DNA of 64,000 bases from IMG/VR virus record IMGVR_UViG_3300020411_001722, positions 1-64,000 of that record; one strand, written 5' to 3'. Numbering within the stretch: position 1 is the stretch's first letter; the number at the start of each line of letters is the position of its first letter. Positions 55,609-63,049 of this stretch are shown here, piece by piece. The notes under the pieces were generated by a model. That model was not told where the DNA came from. It ran no database searches and saw nothing but the letters and a program-made list of their open reading frames with translations. The DNA comes from a virus. A program made the translations under genes and the position numbers.

Positions 55609-58080
55609 TTAAGTGAGCATTCCTACTGGAGTGTGATTTTCATTCATCAAACCAAATTTAGGTATCATGAATTCTGCTGCTGCTTGTTGCTTCTTAGGTA
55701 AACCTATAAGTTGAGGTTTACCACCTCCACCTCCACCTACTGCTGGTTGATCTATTGGTTTTAACTCTGATACAGAGACGTTTGCTTGTGCTGCTGCATT
55801 CTCTAATCTCTCATCTTGTGCTTTTTGTGATTGATTAATTCTCTCACCAACACCTGTATTACTTGATGGTGGATTAAAGTTCATATAATCAGCACCATGA
55901 TCCTTACCTTTAATTAGATTAATAATCGTATCAGCACGACGACCAACTTGACCATACCACGCACTATCTTTAAGTTCTTCACCTGCTTTATTATAGTCAC
56001 CTTCTGCAAATGCTTTCCTGAATGCTGGAAATCCATCTGCCCACGCTGGTCCCATATTAAATGTAAGATCAATTAATGCTGCTTTCTGTGCTTCTGTTGC
56101 CTTCTTCCATCCTTTAATCCTTTCTGCTGCTTGCTTATGATGGGTAAAGTCAGCATCAAATAATTTATCTGCTTCCTGCTTAGTTATAGTATCAGGAATA
56201 GACTCATTATTCTCAATTAGATGTCCGTAACCTATAGTGGGGAATCCTAAACTATCCTGATATTTCTGAAGACGTAACCCCTCATGGAGTTTAATCATCT
56301 CCTTAGCAAAACCAAACTGTCCTCCTTCTTCAAAACCAGGAAGTTTATACCCTGCTAATGCTGCTTCCTTCATCCTCTTCCCAGTTAGAGAAGGATCCTT
56401 TCTAGTTGCAGGTGTATCAAATGGTATAACAAATCCACCTTTACTCATCTGAGCAACATATTCCAAACCATGACCAATAAAATCTGTACCTCTACCATCT
56501 AGAGATACAGCATAACCTTCTTGAGGTCCATTAATCCATCCTCCTGCTGCTAATGCTGCTACAGCAGTTGCAGTCATAAGTTTTCCACCCTTTGCTTTAC
56601 CATCATTATCACCATCCTTCACTGTAGCAGTATCACTACCTGATGTTTCCTCACCTCTTATTGCTGCCATAACCTTCTTGACGGCATCAAATACTTTAAA
56701 GAAAGGCATAAGATAAATCTCCAATCCTGTCTGAACTAAATTCTTGAGTTTTGCTATGTATGGTGATAAGAAGTCTTTAATAGTGGTGAATATCTCTCCA
56801 AAGAATCCAAAGGTTGCATCCAATTGTTTCTTGAAGAATCCAATTACATTACCAAATATCTTCTTGATCTGATCAAACATCCCAAGAATGGGTTTCATAA
56901 TAAAATCAAAACCCTTCTTCAGTGTAGCACCAATTCCACCACCTTTAGCTTTCTTACTACCCTCCTCAGCATCCTTTGCAACTTTTGCTTTAATATCCTG
57001 CGCAGCACTCTCTATAAATGCTTTAGATTCATCTGTACCACCTTCTGGACCATAGTGTTTAAAGTCTTCATCTCTTGGGGTAACAGTAGAAAGTATATCA
57101 TCTTCAGTAAATGAATCTGAGTCTTGTTCCTCATCACCACGATTCATCATCTTATTAATACCCCATCCAGCAAGGGCAACACCACCCATTATCAATGCTG
57201 CTTTAGGGTTCTTTATTGCAAATTTACCAACCTTAAACAACCCTTTGGCTGCTATCTTACCTAAGTTGAGTATAAACTTACCTAAACCTTTCAGTAAACT
57301 CATTACAGGTTTAAGTACCGCTTTTGGTTTAGTGATTAATGCAAACAACCCTGCCTTTATTAACGCAGGACCAGCAAATATACCACCCAAAACCATAAAG
57401 AACTTGAACAATCCAAATATCCCCTTAAAGGACTTAGGATTCTCCATAAAATCACTAATACCACCCAGAGCAACCCCTGTTAACCAACTAGCAATCTTAT
57501 ATACAAATTTACCAATTTTAGCGATGGCTTCAACCATCTTCTGAACTTTTTCTGGGTTCTTCGATATCCAATCAAGTGCTGCATATCCTACTAATTTGAA
57601 GAAGAATGAACCTAACTTCTGTAGGAATCCCATTATTCCTTGACCGACCTTCCCTGCTACAAAACCAGCAACATATCCAGTTCTAGCAGCAAGAAGGTTA
57701 GCACCCTCCATCTTTGCTTCTGCTGCATCATCTGCTGCTCTACCTAATGCCTTCTCCTTATCTCTCTTATCATCTCTTTCTCTCTGTGCTTGATCACTAA
57801 GTGCTGCATCCTGTGCATTGGCAATCTTATCTTGTTGTTGTATCTGAAGATTAACAGATTCCTTGAAAGAACTGTTCATACTCTCCATCATAAGTGCCAT
57901 GCTATTCATTGTGGCACCAAGACGATTCAATGCAAATGACATCTGCTTGAATCCAGAGTTTGCACTAGTAACGATCTGTTTAGTGTCAGACTCACCAAGC
58001 TTACGACTTTCGATTCCCTTAAAGGAAACCATCTTATAAAGTTTTGCTTTTGATTCTTTATTTGGTGCAGTTTTCGCCAT
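55609..58080 (-). CDS. Tape-measure-like protein with C-terminal T4-type lysozyme domain (823 aa)
   Basis: The ATG at 58080 is preferred over the TTG at 58086 because it overlaps the preceding stop (TAATG). Residues about 30-60 are Gln/Ser-rich coil. Residues 140-320 are hydrophobic helices (ALDWISKNPEKVQKMVEAIA), followed by a basic linker and helices. Residues about 590-728 are a GH24 lysozyme: IKLHEGLRLQKYQDSLGFP and TIGYGH carry the Glu, Asp and Thr triad of T4 lysozyme, and LTFNMGPAWADGFPAFRKAF and WYGQVGRRAD follow in order. The enzyme would cut cell-wall peptidoglycan during injection. The C-terminus is Pro/Gly-rich. Confidence 0.85.
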   Translation of the reverse strand: MAKTAPNKESKAKLYKMVSFKGIESRKLGESDTKQIVTSANSGFKQMSFALNRLGATMNSMALMMESMNSSFKESVNLQIQQQDKIANAQDAALSDQAQRERDDKRDKEKALGRAADDAAEAKMEGANLLAARTGYVAGFVAGKVGQGIMGFLQKLGSFFFKLVGYAALDWISKNPEKVQKMVEAIAKIGKFVYKIASWLTGVALGGISDFMENPKSFKGIFGLFKFFMVLGGIFAGPALIKAGLFALITKPKAVLKPVMSLLKGLGKFILNLGKIAAKGLFKVGKFAIKNPKAALIMGGVALAGWGINKMMNRGDEEQDSDSFTEDDILSTVTPRDEDFKHYGPEGGTDESKAFIESAAQDIKAKVAKDAEEGSKKAKGGGIGATLKKGFDFIMKPILGMFDQIKKIFGNVIGFFKKQLDATFGFFGEIFTTIKDFLSPYIAKLKNLVQTGLEIYLMPFFKVFDAVKKVMAAIRGEETSGSDTATVKDGDNDGKAKGGKLMTATAVAALAAGGWINGPQEGYAVSLDGRGTDFIGHGLEYVAQMSKGGFVIPFDTPATRKDPSLTGKRMKEAALAGYKLPGFEEGGQFGFAKEMIKLHEGLRLQKYQDSLGFPTIGYGHLIENNESIPDTITKQEADKLFDADFTHHKQAAERIKGWKKATEAQKAALIDLTFNMGPAWADGFPAFRKAFAEGDYNKAGEELKDSAWYGQVGRRADTIINLIKGKDHGADYMNFNPPSSNTGVGERINQSQKAQDERLENAAAQANVSVSELKPIDQPAVGGGGGGKPQLIGLPKKQQAAAEFMIPKFGLMNENHTPVGMLT
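55903..56319 (-). other. GH24 (T4-lysozyme-type) domain
   Basis: This 138-residue segment has the lysozyme order: HEGLRLQKYQD, then GFPTIGYGHL, ITKQEADKLFDADF, QKAALIDLTFNMG, and WYGQVGRRADTIINLI. T4 lysozyme itself has DEGLRLKIYKD, YTIGIGHL, ITKDEAEKLFNQDV and WYNQTPNRAKRVI in the same order. Confidence 0.9.
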
Positions 58081-60464
58081 TAACAATTAACCGTGGCTGA
58101 TGGGTTAGGTCTCATAATAACTAACTCAGATGTTGATTGAGATACAGTCTGTTGTCTAATCTTTTGTATTAATATTGCTGCACTACCACCTTGAACTTGA
58201 CGGTCAAAACTTCTAGCATTGCTATTGAAGGATAGTGAACTCATACTATTACTAGTGTTATTTATTGAAGGTCCAGGACTAATAGATGGTCCCCAATCTT
58301 TCATACCAGTAGGAACATCTGCACCTGTATCAACACTATAATCTGGTTTAAATGTCTTTGGTGGAGTAGTAAAGTTCTCAATTAACTCACCTGCACTTAA
58401 AGGATTCTTCTTTATACCCTCAATAGTAGTCTTAAACTTCTCAACATTAAACCCTTTAACTTTTAATTTACCAGTCTTAGCATCAACATGTATAAGGGTT
58501 CTCTCTGTATTAAATTTTAAAAACTCTTCAGCTCTACGTATTGCTGTTAATTCTTTTGCATGACTCTCATCAAATACTACATCAGGAACATTTACCTTAC
58601 CTTGAGTAATATCTTCTACAGTAATATTCGCTGGTGCTTTAGGATGATTGATAATATCTTGATGATTTTCAACCACGATATCCATATCTACTGCACCAAT
58701 CTTCTCCTTAAAGAAGGATTTAATTATAGTCTTTTGCTCAGATAAAGACTCCCTTAAATCATTAAATTCATCTACTTTATAGACTAATTGAGGTGGTAAT
58801 ATTTTACCTACAGTATCGTTTATTAATTTACCACCATCCATCTTCTCTTCTGGTTTCTTCTTAAACCAGTTTAAAGGATTAACTGCATTTAATACTTGAC
58901 CTGTTTTCTCCTTTACTCCACCCACAAAATTCATTACTGCCTTGGCACCATTAATAATCTTCATGACACCTTTCACAAGAACATCTACAGCAGCATCAGC
59001 TATAAACTCAATGAACGGTTTAATGTAATCAAGACCTTTCTGTATTATATCAACAAACATAAAGATGAAATCCAATGCAGGTTTCATCACCTTAATTTGA
59101 ATCGCTACTATCTTCCTAATTAAATTCTGTACAAATTCTCGCATCTTTCCTAAGAATTTGAAGAATCCTTTAAATGCACCTTCAATAATAGGACCAAGTT
59201 TTTCACCTACCCATCCACCTACCCACTCTCCAACTATACTACCCAGTATAGGTGCAAATGGACCAATAAATGGACCTAAGAAAGCAGTAGCAATTGCTGC
59301 ACCTGCCATACCACCTGCTGCCTTACCTACACCAAGACCTACTGCTTCTGCATTAGTCTTACCTGCTGCTATTGCCTCCTGATATGCACTAACACCAGAG
59401 AATACAGCACCAACACCAGCACCAATTTTAGCAAATTTGGTAAGACCTTTCATCTTACCTAACTTACCAGTCCACTTACCTAACTTAGATTGTAACTTCT
59501 TACTCTTATCACCAAGTCTTTTAACTTTTTGTGCCCATTTATTATTCCTTATCTTACCGCCAAATCTTTTTCTAGACGCATCCTTACCAAAACGTCTTTG
59601 ATATCTCTTTCTTGCTTCCTTCGAAGCATTTCTAGTTCTCTGATTTCTATTAGGTCTTTGATTAGGACCACCACCATCTTCACCCTGATCACGTAATGCT
59701 GTGAATAGATTAGATAATGCCTTAAAATCTCCAACTAACTTCCAAGGCATGAATACCCTAGATGCAAACCATAGTCCACCCAATCCTCCAATTAATTGGA
59801 GTACACCTTTTAATCCTGAAAAAGTCTTCTCAATAAGATTTTTATTAGGATCCAATATATCCCCAAAGGATGTTAATGAATCACCAATATTACCAATCCC
59901 CCATGAGAGGATTTTCATTCCAAATTTACCCCATCCGATAAAGAAGTTAATAGCATTCTCTACCTTCTCAGGATTCTTTTCAATCCATTCGAGAGTTGTG
60001 AACAACCCTAAAGCAATTGCTAACCCCTTTAGAGGTTTAAGTATTGCACCAATGAATCTAAATAAACCTAAAAATTTCGATAACTTACCTTCCTTTTCCT
60101 TATCTATTGCTTCCTGTGATGCTTTCTCATCTTCAGGAGTCAAATCTGTTTCCTGAAGATTTTCAGCAGCAGTATCCTGTTTCTTGTTGAGAAGTTTTTC
60201 CTCAACTCTCTTTCTCTGTTGATAACGCTTCTCTGCTTCTTTAGCAGTATTATTGATTACCTTAACTCTATCCTTGGTATGATCTTGTAGATATTCCGAT
60301 TGAAACTCATGCAACGTATGAATGCTTTTAGTTGAATTCGCAATGCCTGTAAGAGAAATACCAAGGTTATTGACCTGCTTGACATTAGTCACAAACCCAC
60401 TAGAAAACCCCTTCCCTTGAGGAAGTTTTACTGGTTGGTATTTGTAGACTGATAGTTTTGCCAT
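58080..60464 (-). CDS. Tape-measure-like hub protein (794 aa)
   Basis: The 794-aa product has a coiled N-terminus (KEAEKRYQQRKRVEEKLLNK), a hydrophobic segment near 150-200 with TLEWIEKNPEKVENAINFF, a strongly basic stretch near 270-340 (RNQRTRNASKEARKRYQRRF), then a long Gly/Ala/Ile-rich helical span with GxxxG motifs, and a polar tail. Hydrophobic helices with basic spacers fit a tape measure or membrane-inserting injection protein. The (T/D)(L/x)(E/D)WIxKNPEKV block is shared with the next protein. It is coupled to that gene as TAATG. Confidence 0.75.
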   Translation of the reverse strand: MAKLSVYKYQPVKLPQGKGFSSGFVTNVKQVNNLGISLTGIANSTKSIHTLHEFQSEYLQDHTKDRVKVINNTAKEAEKRYQQRKRVEEKLLNKKQDTAAENLQETDLTPEDEKASQEAIDKEKEGKLSKFLGLFRFIGAILKPLKGLAIALGLFTTLEWIEKNPEKVENAINFFIGWGKFGMKILSWGIGNIGDSLTSFGDILDPNKNLIEKTFSGLKGVLQLIGGLGGLWFASRVFMPWKLVGDFKALSNLFTALRDQGEDGGGPNQRPNRNQRTRNASKEARKRYQRRFGKDASRKRFGGKIRNNKWAQKVKRLGDKSKKLQSKLGKWTGKLGKMKGLTKFAKIGAGVGAVFSGVSAYQEAIAAGKTNAEAVGLGVGKAAGGMAGAAIATAFLGPFIGPFAPILGSIVGEWVGGWVGEKLGPIIEGAFKGFFKFLGKMREFVQNLIRKIVAIQIKVMKPALDFIFMFVDIIQKGLDYIKPFIEFIADAAVDVLVKGVMKIINGAKAVMNFVGGVKEKTGQVLNAVNPLNWFKKKPEEKMDGGKLINDTVGKILPPQLVYKVDEFNDLRESLSEQKTIIKSFFKEKIGAVDMDIVVENHQDIINHPKAPANITVEDITQGKVNVPDVVFDESHAKELTAIRRAEEFLKFNTERTLIHVDAKTGKLKVKGFNVEKFKTTIEGIKKNPLSAGELIENFTTPPKTFKPDYSVDTGADVPTGMKDWGPSISPGPSINNTSNSMSSLSFNSNARSFDRQVQGGSAAILIQKIRQQTVSQSTSELVIMRPNPSATVNC

Positions 60465-60647
60465 CTATAGTGATTTTCGTTCCTGTGCTTTTTGTCTCCT
60501 TTCCTCCTCTTGCAAGTGAGCAAGGAGTAAATTCACGTAAACATCACGTTCCCAAGGTATCATATTCTCCAGTTCTGTTAAACTGTACTTATGATGTTGC
60601 ATTAATGCGAAATTCACCTTAAACATATTCATAAGGGAATCATGCAT
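60465..60647 (-). CDS. gp51-like hub assembly protein (60 aa)
   Basis: The product has KYSLTELENMIPWERDVYVN then LLLAHLQEEERRQKAQE, the compact W-E-R-x-x-Y-x-x-L-L...E-E-E pattern of phage tail and hub assembly chaperones such as T4 gp51. It lies between gp26 and the tape-measure-like genes, as expected from T4 order (26, 51, then hub genes). T4 gp51 is needed for hub formation but is not in the final virion. Confidence 0.6.
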   Translation of the reverse strand: MHDSLMNMFKVNFALMQHHKYSLTELENMIPWERDVYVNLLLAHLQEEERRQKAQERKSL

Positions 60648-60652
60648 GAGTG

Positions 60653-61357
60653 CTATCCGAAAAAAGCAGCAAGTCCTTCCAGTGGAATAGTACTTTCTAC
60701 ATTAGTTTTAGGATTAGTAACAACCAAATCATGCTTAAGTTTAGGTATAGTGTCAAAGAATTTTTGAACCTGTTGGAATTGTTCAGAATTCAAATCACCA
60801 ATGAAATCTAATGCTTCTTTTAGAGTAAAGGAATCATAAACCTCATCTGCATCATATACTTTATCAATGCACTGAGCAGCAAGTTTAAACATATCCTCGA
60901 TATTAGGATCATCCCTTAAGTTCTGATCGATGAATAGATCCAATGATGGATACTTCATAACGATACCAACTGTTTCGGATAATTTAATATCTTTGGTATG
61001 CTCATCATCTTGTTGTATTTCAATTTGCTCCAGAGGTAATTTCACATCAACAGTTGTTTTATTATCATCTGGGCAAGTTACGGTAAACTCACTAATTTCA
61101 CCAACTGCTTTTGCACGAATACGTAGAAATAGGTATTCAATCTCAAAAGTTGGAATTTTATTCAAATTCGCTTTTAGATCTGTGCAATTTTTGATTATAG
61201 TCTTTACTGCATTGACCATTTCTTTCTCTTTTTGAGATTCCATGGCTAAGTACAGTAATTTCTCCTCCTTAACAAGAAAAGGTCGATATTTGACCTTTAA
61301 GTTCGATACAGGTAATTCGCATTCGTATTCAGGTATCGCTAACTTTGGTAATGCCAT
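60653..61357 (-). CDS. 26: Baseplate hub assembly protein gp26-like
   Basis: The 234-aa product fits the T4 gp26 family: an N-terminal LAIPEYECELPVSNLKVKYR, VKTIIKNCTDLKANLNKIPT, FEIEYLFLRIRAKAVGE, and FTVTCPDDNKTTVDVKLPLE. A CTAAATA late promoter is 22 nt upstream. The order gp26, gp51-like, hub proteins follows the T4 arrangement. Confidence 0.85.
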   Translation of the reverse strand: MALPKLAIPEYECELPVSNLKVKYRPFLVKEEKLLYLAMESQKEKEMVNAVKTIIKNCTDLKANLNKIPTFEIEYLFLRIRAKAVGEISEFTVTCPDDNKTTVDVKLPLEQIEIQQDDEHTKDIKLSETVGIVMKYPSLDLFIDQNLRDDPNIEDMFKLAAQCIDKVYDADEVYDSFTLKEALDFIGDLNSEQFQQVQKFFDTIPKLKHDLVVTNPKTNVESTIPLEGLAAFFG

Positions 61358-61378
61358 AATTTAACATAGTATTGTAGT

Positions 61379-61386
61379 TATTTAGT
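61379..61386 (-). promoter_or_regulatory. Late promoter (CTAAATA type) before gp26
   Basis: Minus strand ACTAAATA, 22 nt upstream of the ATG at 61357 and a few nt upstream of the stop of the gp54-like gene, which lies at 61390. Confidence 0.65.
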
Positions 61387-61389
61387 AGG

Positions 61390-62142
61390 TCAAATTCCGA
61401 AATCATTTACCTCCGCTTGTTCTGCCCTACCTGCCCCAAGACCTAGATTTTCTAATACTTGGTTTCTAGGACTAAAGTCAATTATCCTATCTCTCTTACC
61501 TGCTCCAAATCCAACATCAGTCATCACCTGATCAAAACGATATCTCTCATATGACCACTCAATATCCATCTTCATAAGTGTTGCTTGTTCATTGTTTAAA
61601 TTCATCACACTGATATTAGTTGGAAAAGCACCATATAGATTCCAAACACCTGTAACTCTATTCAATCTACTCCTAGGTGGTGGTGAACTCTTCGAACTAC
61701 TATCCTGATAAACTATATTACTTCCCAATTCCCACTTTTGTATGATTAGATTAGTTACGTACTGATCATAAAAAGCAGTTCTATTTTCCTGATCTCCTGC
61801 CATCTCATTCATCCAATGTTCAAAGACATGTCTTAGGAATAGATCTTTAGATACAAGGAATGAAATAGTAATAGGACTATTAACTTGTCCTGTGGCATAC
61901 TTTCTCTGCATACCAAAATCTTTAACTTCCGCAGTAGTAACCTGTCTACTAGGTACAGTTACATCATCTGCTGCGAAATTGACATATTCATACCATTTAC
62001 GCCACTGATATACCTCATTATCTCTAAGAATCGCTGGCATACCACAGAATACTGAATATAGATTAGATCTAGCGGGTTCCGCACCTCCAGTACGGACCCA
62101 ATCCATAAATTCTGTAAATGAATTTGGGGTTGTAAATGCCAT
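61390..62142 (-). CDS. Tail-tube-fold baseplate protein (gp54-like)
   Basis: The product has the tail-tube fold pattern: ARSNLYSVFCGMPAI near the N-terminus, DDVTVPSRQVTTAEVKDFGM, YATGQVNSPITISFLVSKDL, LYGAFPTNISVMNLNNEQAT and MKMDIEWSYERYRFDQV. This order (R-x-N-x-F/Y, V-P-x-R-x-x, G-x-x-F-P, L-x-V-x-F/W-x-Y) is shared by gp19, gp48 and gp54. Its place beside the gp48-like gene favours gp54, the tube initiator; gp19 would be next to gp18, which is not in this window. It starts by TAATG overlap. Confidence 0.7.
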   Translation of the reverse strand: MAFTTPNSFTEFMDWVRTGGAEPARSNLYSVFCGMPAILRDNEVYQWRKWYEYVNFAADDVTVPSRQVTTAEVKDFGMQRKYATGQVNSPITISFLVSKDLFLRHVFEHWMNEMAGDQENRTAFYDQYVTNLIIQKWELGSNIVYQDSSSKSSPPPRSRLNRVTGVWNLYGAFPTNISVMNLNNEQATLMKMDIEWSYERYRFDQVMTDVGFGAGKRDRIIDFSPRNQVLENLGLGAGRAEQAEVNDFGI

Positions 62143-62618
62143 TATGTACGACTCCAGATGTGACTACTAGGCACCTCCATCCATCTACCCACAACGCTCA
62201 TAACGAACTGTTCTAATGGTAATGGAATCATATCAATAAATTCTTCTCTTGGCACCACTTTAATATTTGTAGCATTAGACATAAAGTATTTATGGTGACA
62301 CTGCAAAGGGTATTGCCTACCACCCAAAGACCATGATTTACCAACTGCTTTTCTCATCTCTGGTCTTAAATAATGGAGATTACCACCTTGAAATTGGAGA
62401 TTTTGCATATCTCTATCATATATCTGAACCATAGGATATTGGTCATACCAAGGTAACTTATCTGGTGATGTTGCTGCACCATATCTGAAAAATATAATAT
62501 CACCAGATAGGAAACCACCAGTATAGTCCTGCAGACCATAAAACATCTGTGAGCGATACCAGTCCTTTGACTGTGAGGATCCCTCTGCAAGATCTTTTAC
62601 ATCCTGAAATATACTCAT
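62142..62618 (-). CDS. Conserved virion protein of marine T4-like phages (158 aa)
   Basis: The product contains GFLSGDIIFFRYGAATSPDK, LPWYDQYPMVQIYDRDMQ and FQGGNLHYLRPEMRKAVG. I recall the L-P-W/Y-Y-D-x-x-P-x-V and G-x-N-L-H-Y-L patterns from cyanophage structural genes, without assigned function. Position after gp4 would suggest gp53 by T4 order, but sequence does not match T4 gp53 at any motif I know, so I leave it unnamed. Starts by ATGA overlap with gp4. Confidence 0.65.
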   Translation of the reverse strand: MSIFQDVKDLAEGSSQSKDWYRSQMFYGLQDYTGGFLSGDIIFFRYGAATSPDKLPWYDQYPMVQIYDRDMQNLQFQGGNLHYLRPEMRKAVGKSWSLGGRQYPLQCHHKYFMSNATNIKVVPREEFIDMIPLPLEQFVMSVVGRWMEVPSSHIWSRT

Positions 62619-63049
62619 ACCTTTAATTCTTTTTCTGTGAGTATCATAAATTCCATTTTGCGATCTTTACAGTATTCCCGTGCTGCTTTCCACTTCGCTT
62701 GATTAATCCCGTATGTTCTTACCTCAGCAAGATACCTCGGTCCCTTACGTGGTTTCGGTTTTCTAGTTTGAGCATAAGGTTTGACCTCAATGACTCTTTT
62801 CTTGGGTCTTCCCGTTTTGCTTCTAGATTCAACATAGAAATCAGGGAAATAGCGATGAGGACGACGATCCACGGGGCTAATATAGGGAATAATAACTTCT
62901 TCACTTGACCATTTGATAACATTTGCATTCTGATCACACCAATTCATAAATTTTAACTCCCACAAAGACCTATAAATAATATTTGTAGGATCACCTTTAT
63001 ATTTTGTAGGATTTGATGGTTTGAATTTTCCTTTATAGCCTTTTTTCAT
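62615..63049 (-). CDS. 4: Head completion protein gp4
   Basis: The product carries the gp4 signature: YKGKFKPSNPTKYKGDPTNI then IIYRSLWELKFMNWCDQNAN, SSEEVIIPYISPVDRRPHRY, YFPDFYVESRSKTGRPKK and IEVKPYAQTRKP. This is a TnsA-type nuclease-like fold, with Asp and Glu-x-Lys residues arranged as in PD-(D/E)XK enzymes (PDFY...IEVKP). gp4 is needed to complete heads so that tails join. Its ATG overlaps the opposite gp48-like start in the sequence CATG. Confidence 0.9.
   Translation of the reverse strand: MKKGYKGKFKPSNPTKYKGDPTNIIYRSLWELKFMNWCDQNANVIKWSSEEVIIPYISPVDRRPHRYFPDFYVESRSKTGRPKKRVIEVKPYAQTRKPKPRKGPRYLAEVRTYGINQAKWKAAREYCKDRKMEFMILTEKELKV
62971..62978 (+). promoter_or_regulatory. Plus-strand late promoter inside gp4
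   Basis: Plus strand TATAAATA, identical to the T4 consensus, 70 nt upstream of the ATG at 63048 and internal to the gp4 coding region. No other plus gene exists, so it most likely drives the gp48-like gene. Confidence 0.7.

Noticed and set aside
62142-62618. gp53 assignment by T4 gene order
   Set aside because: None of the T4 gp53 segments I know (e.g. the region around NPQLYWVL) is present.
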